64,000 nucleotides of DNA, taken from assembly GCF_902150065.1 (NCBI RefSeq), contig NC_043990.1, positions 2,319,117 to 2,383,116 on the forward strand. The letters are read 5' to 3'. Source of the DNA: Myripristis murdjan (lineage: Eukaryota; Chordata; Actinopteri; Holocentriformes; Holocentridae). Within the stretch, counting starts at the first letter, position 1, and every line of letters starts with the position of its first letter. Below are positions 55,706-64,000 of the stretch, one piece after another. Below the pieces are notes generated by a model. It was not told the DNA's origin. It made no database searches and saw only the letters and a program-made list of their open reading frames with translations. The position numbers and the translations under genes were made by a program.

Positions 55706-55909
55706 TTACATTAGTGTTGTGTCACTGTTCAGTGTGGTTATGGCTGTGGGATAAAAACTGTTCCAGAGTCGCGTGGTGCGTGTTTTGATGGATCTGTATC
55801 TTCTGCCAGATGGCAAAAGTTCAAAAAGGTGGTGGGCAGGGTGGAAAGGATCCTTGATGATGCTGTGTGACTTCTGCAAACAGCGCAAGGTGAAGATTAA
55901 TAGTGCCAT
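55706..55909 (-). mobile_element. LINE 3' end fragment, cassette 4 copy
   Basis: Same fragment as at 8059-8250, here with RTTRLWNSFYPTAITTLNS kept. The whole interval from V13 to C4 parallels V2 to C1. Confidence 0.65.
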
Positions 55910-56324
55910 TCCTTTAAATTTAGGTCATTGTTCAAATTAGCACTCATTCCCATATGCTGATGATAACATTTTTTATTTTCATAATTGTGAATAATGAGAA
56001 CAATGAGAGCAAGTTTTCTCCAGTAATAAAGGCAGTAACAAAGCACATGAAAGATTCTTGGCCTAATCACTACTTTGCCTGGGAAGCATTATTCTGAATT
56101 AAATGAGGCTTTCCTGAAGTTTGACACCCTCATTTACATTTTGAAATCTTACAGTATGTGTGCCAGCTGAAACTAAACTCCACTCCATCCCCGTGCTTTA
56201 ATATCAGTGAAGATCAGGAAAAAGGACACAACTTATATTATTTATTTATTTTTTATTATTATTATTTTAACATATATCGAGTATCAGCATTACAGCAAGA
56301 AAAATAAATGATTATTTAAAGATT

Positions 56325-56327
<3 letters not shown>

Positions 56328-56374
<47 letters not shown>

Positions 56375-56375
56375 C
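56328..56375. repeat. GA microsatellite in the C4 3' UTR
   Basis: About 48 bp of GA repeats with one interruption, downstream of the C4 stop on the minus strand. Confidence 0.9.
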
Positions 56376-56447
56376 ATGAGGCAGAGTGCAGAGTGAGAGC
56401 AGCTGCAGAGTGAAACCAGTAGCAGAAGTCCCAGTGAGTCAGGTCAG

Positions 56448-56773
56448 TTACTGGGGACACTGGTCTCTCCTCAGTGTCTCGGCCTGCAGAGCCTGGGAGC
56501 CCTGGGTGGCCTCACAGGTGACAGAGCCCAGCTTCTTCCACTGGTCTGCAGTGAGCCTCAGGGTGCTGCTCCAGCTGTAGAGGCCGTCCTTCTCCAGCAC
56601 CCCGGGGCTCCTGCTCTGCTCCCAGCTGCTGCTGCTGCTGCTGCCGTCCACCTTCCAGGCCAGCCTCCAGTCTGAGGGGAAGCCCTTGTTGGCCAGGCAC
56701 ATGAGCGTGGCCTTCCCCTGCTGCAGCTCCTCTCTGGAGGGGGGCAGCACCGTCAGGGTGGGAGGGGCGTCAC
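56448..56773 (-). CDS. C4: Ig light-chain constant exon
   Basis: Full constant domain with the shared splice phase. It is three bases shorter than C1-C3 because the serine run after KVDG has six AGC codons, not seven. Other landmarks are kept: [53 protein letters not shown] replaces GSQAPQTE. J4 segments lie 1.0 and 1.4 kb upstream. Looks functional. Confidence 0.95.
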
Positions 56774-56873
56774 CTAGGAGACACCAATCAGCTTAGAGGG
56801 CGGGAAATAAGCAGCTGGCAGTCAGTCAGCGGGCGGTTGGACACCTTTACTGTGTGAGAGTCCATTTTCCCCT

Positions 56874-56971
56874 TTAAGGACTTTCTGTCAGATGGTTTTT
56901 ATGCTCCAGCAGTCACTCACTCACACCCTGTTTCACTTCCCTTTAAGAAGCCTCTCATGCACATCAGCACA
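56874..56971 (-). promoter_or_regulatory. Candidate intronic enhancer block, cassette 4
   Basis: J-C intron block with GGAAGTGAAAC on the minus strand (56930-56940). Confidence 0.45.
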
Positions 56972-57769
56972 GAAAGAGTCCTCATATGAACAAAAATACA
57001 TTAATACACATAACAGATAAAAATAAAGATGATTTGGCTACTCCATAAAAAGTATCCCTCATCACTAACGCTATGTTTATTAGGGAATAGAAAAAAACAT
57101 GGAACTTCACAGTCTCAATAATTTACAGTTTTTGTCATTACAAATTGTTTTGTTTAAAGTCAAAATGAATGCACACTAAAATAGTGGCTGTTGGAAAGAA
57201 ATCTGAACAAGATCATCTATAACTGAGATAAACATTTGTTGAGTATTTTCTTCCAAAAAGATGTTCAAGCCACAAAATGCTGTTCAGCAAAACGGATTCC
57301 AAATAGCAAACACACAAAGTAAAGTATCAAATTATTTTCATCCCACATGTGAAAGAAAGAGGTGAGATGAAATTAAGTATGTGAAATTTGGCTACATTTC
57401 CAGATTATAATCCTGATCCCCACTCTGTTCAAATTAGTTTTCATTCAGCTTCACATGTCATGTAAAATTGATAAATGAAAATCAATATGATTAAACTGTC
57501 TGACAGAACCAAAGCTTTGCATTCAACTTTTCTAATTTTGAACCTGGTCAGTTTTAAACATTTTTCACAATTTATGATGAAAAGTCTAAAAAAGCACTGA
57601 GTCATACTAAGTGGTTAAGGAGAAAAACAGGCAAGAAAAAACAGTGACTATAAGTGATGGAAATTAACAAAATACATATTAAAACAAACCACTAACACTC
57701 ACACAGAAGAATAAAAACCCAGCAGCAGCAACACATTACATGATATTTAATATTTGTGCAGAAACTTAC

Positions 57770-57807
57770 TTCCAAACTCCAGTCTGGTTCCTCCACCAAA
57801 AGTGTAC
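57770..57807 (-). CDS. J4 proximal: Ig light-chain J segment
   Basis: Encodes [12 protein letters not shown] with a GTAAGT donor. Heptamer 57808-57814, 23-bp spacer, nonamer 57838-57846. Confidence 0.93.
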
Positions 57808-58197
57808 CACAGTGATACAAACTCATTGAGCTGCCGTACAAAAACCTCTGACTGTAGAGAGACACGGCTCTCTCACTTTGTCAGAGAAAGCAACAACTAC
57901 AAGCCCTCAAGATGCCACTTTAAAGAAATAATCTGGAATAAATGCTTTCTCATTTCGTTCTAATGAACTTCATTGAAAATAACTTAAATTAACTCAATTA
58001 AAGAAATTTGATCGATCATTTGGATTCAGTTTTTCAAAGTCTGCTCTGATTTCACTACTTAGAGATCACTGTTGGCTTAAAATCAGATATTAACATGTAA
58101 AGTCAAGTACAGCAGTTTGTTTCATGAAGTGCAAATAATATGAAAAAATGAATATATTTCTAATGGATTGGTAAGAACATGAAATAATTAAACTTAC

Positions 58198-58235
58198 TTC
58201 CAACATCCAGTCTGGTTCCTCCACCAAAAGTGTAC
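58198..58235 (-). CDS. J4 distal: Ig light-chain J segment
   Basis: Encodes [12 protein letters not shown] with a GTAAGT donor. Heptamer 58236-58242, 23-bp spacer, nonamer 58266-58274. Confidence 0.93.
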
Positions 58236-58674
58236 CACAGTGATACAAACTCATTGAGGCGCCGTACAAAAACCTCTGACTGTAGAGAGACACGGCTCTC
58301 TCACTTTGAAAACAACAAACTCTCCTCAATCAGCTAAACTATCAAACTGTACCAATTTTAAACCCTCATTAATTAGATTTTTGCAGGATCTTGTTAAACT
58401 TGTAAAGTAATGTTCATGTATCTCCAAGTCAATAAAACAGAAAAAAACATTTTGAAAACATTAGTGTCATGCACATTCTGGAACCCAGCCCATATGGGCT
58501 TACAAGACACTAGCTAACACAGAAACAAAGATGACCTTATGACACATACTATTGTGGATACAATGTTCTCTGTCTTGAATGCCAGGCATCTTCCATAAAA
58601 TTCCCCAAAACAAAAATCTCCACATTAAAAAACTAACTCATCATAATAATTATAATCATCAAACTAAACTTCAT

Positions 58675-59560
58675 TCATTCATTCATTCATTTTTTGCCTC
58701 TTTTCCAGAGCCGGGTTGTGGCGGCAGCGAGCTGAAGAGGTCAGCCCAAACAACCTTTTCCAGGGCCACATCCACCAGCTCCTCCTGGGGGATCCCAAGG
58801 CGTTCCCAGGCCAGCCAGGATACATAATCTCCTCCCAGCGTGTCCTGGGTCTGCCCCGGGGCCTCTTCCCAGGTGGTCGTGCCCAGAACACCTCCACCGG
58901 GAGGCGACCAGGAGGCGTCCTGACTAGATCCCTGAACCACCTCAGCCAGCTCCTTTCAATGTGGAAGAGCAGCGGGTCTACTCCGAGCTCCTCACACTAT
59001 CCCTAAGGGTGCACCCGGCCACCCTGCAGAGGAAATTCATTTCTGCTGCTTGTACCTGCGATCACCACCCAGAGCTTGTCACCACAGGTGAGGGTTGGAA
59101 CAAAGATCGACCAGTAAATCAAGAGCCTTGCCTTCTGGTTCAGCTCCTTCTTCATCATGACGGTCCAGTACAGCGACTACAACTGGTGCTGCTGCCCCGA
59201 TCTGCCTGTGGATCTCCCGCTCCATTCTCCCCTCACTCGTCAACAAAACCCTGAGACTTTAACTCTTACTTGAGCTCCTCCACTTGAGGAAGCAACTCAC
59301 TCCTCACTTGGTGAGGGAAAAACACCTTTTTCTGAAAGACGACCATGGCCTTGGGCTTAGAGCTGCTGATCCTCATCCTGACTGCTTCACTCTTGGCTGC
59401 AAACTGCCTCAGTACATGCTGGGAGGTCACAGGCTGATGAGGCCAACAGGACCACATTATCTGCAAAGAGCAGGGACAAAATCCTGTGGTCACTAAATTG
59501 ACTGCGCATTGAAATCATGTCCATAGAGATCACAAACAGAAGACAAGGAGCAGCCCTAAA
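58675..59560 (-). mobile_element. LINE 3' region with ATTC tail
   Basis: The minus strand encodes PPGKRPRGRPRTRWEE and, in another frame, YVSWLAWERLGIPQEELVDV, the usual end of a fish LINE ORF2 (RTE/Rex3- or L2-like). It ends in an (AATG)n run on the minus strand (58675-58691). The two frames show a break. The 5' part is missing. Confidence 0.65.
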
Positions 59561-59803
59561 CTAAACTAAACTTGCTTCAACATAATTGTAGATCTACCTT
59601 TTCTAAGAATTTGTTTGAATTGGTTTGAAAAATCCTTGGTTTGTTAATATGGGAATCCTTACAAGTATTGTTTGTCATGTCTTTTCTCATGATGGTGAAT
59701 TAGATCGTAATAACATTTTCAACACAGTGAATAAAGCCTAAATTGATGGAATATAACTGGATGAATGTGACATGAATATTGTGCTAATCCCAGGGTCTCA
59801 TAT

Positions 59804-60520
59804 GCCCCTTTTCCACCAAAAAGAACCTGGTGCTAGTTCAGTGCTGGTGCTAGAGCCGGTGCTAAACTGGTTCCAACAAGAAGCAGTTTGCTTTTCCATC
59901 GGCCAAGAGCCAAGCGGAGCCAAGTCAGAGCCACGTCATTACGTCAGCGGAAAACGTGATCCCGTGGGTGTGCGAGACCCTCGCTCGGAATCACAATAAC
60001 CAAGCGTCTCTATCTCTGTCCGCCCGTCCTGTCCTGAAGCCGGTGAAACTGAGCAGTGAGTCGGGGATGATGTTCGTGAGCCACGTCTCAGTCAAGCATA
60101 TAATGCTGCTTTCCCCATACAGTTTCTGGCCCCAGGAGTAGCAGTATCTGGATTTATTAGCGATGCAAATACTGCTCGTGTCTTTACAAGTCTGCACTGC
60201 AATCAAGAAGCGAAAAACGCAATTATTGCTGCCTACCTGTCGTATTCGTGGCCCGAACAAATGACGACTACGTTTAGCAACACGGTTATAGTGTTTGCTG
60301 TTCCCGTTTGGGTCTGTAACCCCGCCCACCAATGACATGGTGGGTCGCGTCATCGGTTCTTTCTCTGGCCCCTGTTTAGCCCCTGCTCCAAGTTGGTGCT
60401 TGCTTGGAACCGGTTTGGAACCAGTTTGGCCAGTGCTTGGGCTGTGGAAAAACAAAGAACTGGTGCTAAGTCAGGCACTGGCTCTGAACCAGCCCTGGAA
60501 CCTCTTTGGTGGAAAAGGGG
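59804..60520. mobile_element. Palindromic MITE
   Basis: Inverted ends GCCCCTTTTCCACCAAA and TTTGGTGGAAAAGGGG, with inverted subterminal blocks (GAACCTGGTGCTAG / CTGGTGCTAAG type). About 717 bp, no transposase. No clear target duplication, so the superfamily is open. Confidence 0.7.
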
Positions 60521-60630
60521 TGAGAGTCTTCTTAAGATCAGAGAGTTCTGCTGTGCCTGGAAAAATCCTCAAGGACAAAGTGTTGTTCAGCTTCCTGACC
60601 TGAGGCTGAATGGAGCACAGCAAGATTTGT

Positions 60631-60762
<132 letters not shown>

Positions 60763-61056
60763 GGCCCTGGGTTGAGGGAGGGCCCTCTAACCTGTAAATA
60801 ATGTGCTGGGGGCTTTGGAGATCATGTCGTCCTGAGCAGGAACAAGCCACATGGTGGCGCTGGTTGGGAAGTCGACTCTCAGCAGGTTGGAGGTCGGCAT
60901 GAAAAGGTCAAATATGAACAGAACTGGGTCCTGAGTCACGGAGCAGGATCAGTGATTGAGCGAGCTAACTTGTAGCTTCAACCTGGTTTAACAGGGTCAC
61001 GGACGAGGCTCACCTCAAGCCCAGCTGGGTTGCCATGGTAACTGATGTCACAGAAC

Positions 61057-62460
61057 TAGTGTTGCAAAGGGTTGGAAAGTTTCCAGTAAATTTCCTGGAA
61101 AGTTTCTGAAAATTCCCGTGGGAATTTTCGCTCTAGAATATTGGAAATTTTCAGGAGATTTTTGCTGTCACTGTTTTTTCCATTTTTTCCGAAAATTCCT
61201 GGGAAAATTCGGCTTAGGAATTTTGGGAATTTTGTTTTGTTTTTTTCTTGTCATCAATTTGAATGAGGTTTCTAAAAAGTTTCCATGGAAATTTAAGCTT
61301 GGGAATCTGGGAAATTTTAGTTTTTGTTGTTGTTAACTTAAGGTGAATGGGCAAAAATAAACAATAATCAATAAAATGAATGTCAGCATCAATATCACCT
61401 TTTTTTAGTTGCTGAGGGGGACATACAGTGCTGTGAAAAAGTATTTGCGCCCTTCCTGATTTCTTTTTTTTTTTGCATATTTGTCACACTGAAATGTTTC
61501 AGATCATCAAACAAAGTTTGATATTAGACAAAGATAACCTGAGTAAATATAAAACACAGTTTTTAAATGATTTCATTTATTAAGGGAAAAAGAAAAGAGA
61601 AACAAAGTAATTGGCATCTATCAGTCTGGAAAGGGTTACAAAGCCACTTCTAAGGCTTTTTGACTCCAGTGAACCACAGTGAGAGCCATTATCCACAAAT
61701 GGAGAAAACTTGGAACAGCGGTGAACCTTCCCAAGAGTGGCTGGCCTACCAAAAACACTCCAAGAGTGCATCGACGACTCATCCAAGAGGTCACAAAAGA
61801 AGCCAGAACAACATATAAAGAACTGCAGGCTGCAGTGTCTGGGGCTGCTTTGCTGCTTCAGGACCTGGACGACTTGCCATAATTGATGGAACCATGAATT
61901 CTGCTCTCTACCAGAAAATCCTGAAGGACAATGTCCGGCCATCAGTTCATGACCTCAGACTCAAGCGCACTTGGGTTATGCAGCAGGACAATGATCGAAA
62001 ACACACCAGCAAGTCCACCTCTGAATGGCTTAAAAAAAACAAAACAAAATGAAGGTTTTGGAGTGGCCTGGTCAAAGTCCAGACTTAAATCCAGTTGAGA
62101 TACTGTGGCATGACCTTAAACAGGCCTTTCATGCTTGAAAACCCTCCGATTTGGCTGAATTAAAACATTTCTGTAAAGAAGAGTGGGCCAAAATTCCTCC
62201 ACAGCGATGGAAAAGACTTAATGCCAGTTATGAAAATTCCCGAAAATTCCCTGGAAATTCATGATAATGTAACATGTTTGCATGCATATCTGCTTATAAA
62301 AAACCAAAATATTTATTATGTATACATGTATATGACCGGGTGAATGCAGCGAATATAAATTCCTGAAAATTCCTGTTTATTCCGGTTTATTGCCGTTAAT
62401 TTCCGAAAATTCCCATGGAAATTTTCCAACTTTGAAAATTCTGGGAATTTTGCAACACTA
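61057..62460. mobile_element. hAT-type element with 8-bp target duplication and nested Tc1
   Basis: Inverted ends TAGTGTTGCAAAGGG and TTTTGCAACACTA, flanked by CACAGAAC on both sides (61049-61056 and 62461-62468). Many GGAAATTTTC/GAAAATTCC repeats fill both arms. The middle is a Tc1-like fragment (61426-62229). Non-autonomous. Confidence 0.85.
61426..62229 (+). mobile_element. Tc1-like transposon fragment nested in the hAT element
   Basis: The left end CAGTGCTGTGAAAAAGTATT follows a TA and is a known type of Tc1 terminal sequence. The plus strand holds transposase scraps: AIIHKWRKLGTAVNLPKSG and VHRRLIQEVTKEARTTYKEL from the N-terminal DNA-binding part, and further down blocks matching the catalytic part (for example AAGGACAATGTCCGGCC). 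The right end is missing. It is a different lineage from the Tc1 at 37.2 kb and much more decayed. Confidence 0.8.
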
Positions 62461-62468
62461 CACAGAAC

Positions 62469-62940
62469 TAACCTGCTGCGGCTCGGTTTTGTCCAGGCTT
62501 TCTGATCCAAACAGGTAAAGGCTCACCCAATCAGCTGACCAATCAGCTAGTTTGGAGAGATGCAGTGATCATTCCTACAGGATCCTAGTGAGGACAAAAA
62601 TGCTGTTTTCAAATGGAGGCAACAGTTGACCTGCCATACGGTGTGTGATGTTCAGAGGGAGACGTGTGAACACACCAGGAGAATCACTTTTGTCTTTAAT
62701 TTTGTCTTTAAAACTGAAATACTTAATTATGCACTGTGTTTGAATTCTTTGAGTTTGATTGAACAACAGCATTTCTGAATTCAAAAAAACAGCTGAAAAA
62801 AACCCAACAGAAAGTCACCTTTGTAAATGGGAAAAAATGGGAAAAATCAGGAATGTCTCACACTTCAAATGATTACAAAAAATTAACAAAATCTGTTCTG
62901 AATTCGTGTCTTTCTAACAAAGTCCAAAGTGTTTTAATGT
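62469..62940. other. J-V interval before V14
   Basis: Cassette backbone (ATCATTCCTACAGGATCCT as in cassettes 1-3). No gene. Confidence 0.55.
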
Positions 62941-63012
62941 CTCTGCAGCTGTTGAGTCAGGTCAGTTCCTCTCCAGCTGAAGGAGGTTTTTGTACGACGT
63001 TGTTTCACTGTG

Positions 63013-63577
63013 TTAACCCGCTGTAACCCTGCTGACAGTAGTAAACTCCTGAATCTTCAGCCTGGACTCCACTGATGGTCAGAGTGAAGTCAGATCCAGA
63101 TCCACTTCCACTAAAACGACTTGAAACTCCAGACTGAAGGGTTGTGGCAGAATATATCAGGAGTTTAGGAGCTTCTCCAGGTTTCTGAAGGTACCACTGG
63201 AGGTTGTTATGAACACTTGAACTGGTTTTACATCTGATAGAGACAGTCTGTCCTGGACTAACAGACTGAGATCCAGGAGACTGAGTCAGAGTGATTTCTC
63301 CTGATGAATCTGGAAAATATCCAAAAGAGCAGAAGGGTTATTGAGACAAATACAGCTTGGAGAAAGATGATGAATATGAAAACAGAAGAGGAGGATTTCT
63401 TTAACATGGAGAACAGATGGAAGAAGGTGAATGCTGCTGGTCTCAGTGTTTCTCCATCACAGCAGAAGATGATTGTGGTAAAGCTGGTTGCATCCTGAAG
63501 CCAAGTTTTCAGAAGAGAGTCTCACCCTGAACAAGGAGCCCCAGGGTGCCCAGCAGGAGAATGTGTGACATCATCAT
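63013..63577 (-). CDS. V14: Ig light-chain V segment, family B
   Basis: Minus-strand V of cassette 4. Leader exon 63526-63577 ([10 protein letters not shown]), V exon 63013-63309, one codon shorter than its sisters at the 3' end. [67 protein letters not shown]. Open to the heptamer (63006-63012); 12-bp spacer; nonamer 62985-62993. Octamer-like ATGCAAAC at 63673-63680. Looks functional. Its 5' flank runs off the window. Confidence 0.92.
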
Positions 63578-64000
63578 TGTGCTGCTGGCGTGTCAGTGGC
63601 TCTGAAAGGCCTGGACAGCCACTGATCAACACTGGCCTCTTAACGGGTGGAGAGCAGAGAGGCAGGGCACATATGCAAACACACACAACTATTTGAATGA
63701 TCCTCCAAGGAACAGCGGACCCCCAAAACCTTGCTGAGAAGATAGAGGTGACTGTGAATAACAAAAGTCTTTCACATCTGAGCGGCAACAGACAAAAACT
63801 GCTGAAGACAAGTGACTCATGACGAGGATAATGTGTTGAGAAACACCATGGTGAGAAGCTGGAATAGTGACTCCAATGCTGAAGGAACGGCTGGAGAAGC
63901 AGCTTGATTTAGGACGTGGAGGATTTGCCGTCAGTGTGAATGGAACCAGGGGCAGGTAGCTAGGTGAGCGCTTTCTGAGCTGAAGAGCAGATCAGAAAGA

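Noticed and set aside
58716-59254. Plus-strand frames of about 96 codons
   Set aside because: The coding sense of this stretch is minus (LINE ORF2 end); the plus-strand frames are shadows.

Overview
This is vertebrate DNA from a ray-finned (teleost) fish: part of an immunoglobulin light-chain locus of the kappa-like (IgL1/L3) kind. V segments end in a CACAGTG heptamer, a 12-bp spacer and an ACAAAAACC nonamer. J segments carry 23-bp-spacer signals. This V12/J23 arrangement is the kappa pattern. The transposon load (hAT, Tc1, Harbinger, DIRS, fish-type LINEs) and the many CA/GT microsatellites also fit a teleost. The species cannot be named from the sequence.

The window holds four copies of one cassette. 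Each has a single C exon on the minus strand (near 8.8, 22.2, 34.9 and 56.5 kb), two minus-strand J segments 1.0-1.8 kb upstream of it, and one minus-strand V about 3-6 kb further up. Two or three plus-strand V genes lie on the far side of each C. I count 14 V, 8 J and 4 C segments. The V genes form two families. Family A (mature start GQVTVTQ, eight genes, all on the plus strand) and family B (EITLTQSP or EITVTQSP, four on minus and two on plus) share the same two-exon layout: a 52-nt leader, a short intron and a V exon of about 300-327 nt. Minus-strand V genes can join their J by deletion. Plus-strand V genes need inversion. Octamer-like sites (CTTTGCAT for A, GTTTGCAT for B) precede the leaders. 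A repeated block containing a GGAAGTGAAAC motif (PU.1/IRF composite type) lies in every J-C intron and upstream of at least three minus-strand V genes.

Oddities of the segments: V2 has lost the first conserved cysteine and has an 11-bp RSS spacer. V9 is a B-family gene whose 3' third and RSS come from family A. V11 has three extra cysteines in and next to CDR1. One J (near 36.25 kb) has a non-consensus heptamer. Two decayed J relics (near 1.85 and 45.25 kb) and one V-promoter stump (near 44.55 kb) show that other cassettes were lost.

The rest is repeats. 1.96-5.47 kb: hAT-like element with a Crypton-like fragment and a 33-bp minisatellite. 11.5-13.4 kb: DIRS-type fossil. 16.8-18.7 kb: Harbinger. 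24.8-25.7 kb: hAT with a tRNA-like part. 37.2-38.4 kb: nearly intact Tc1. 38.6-42.4 kb: several insertions. 45.5-46.7 kb: hAT next to a V promoter. 48.1-51.3 kb: LINE. 58.7-62.5 kb: LINE tail, palindromic MITE, and hAT with a nested Tc1. The larger distance between cassettes 3 and 4 (21.5 kb against about 13 kb) is explained mainly by these insertions.
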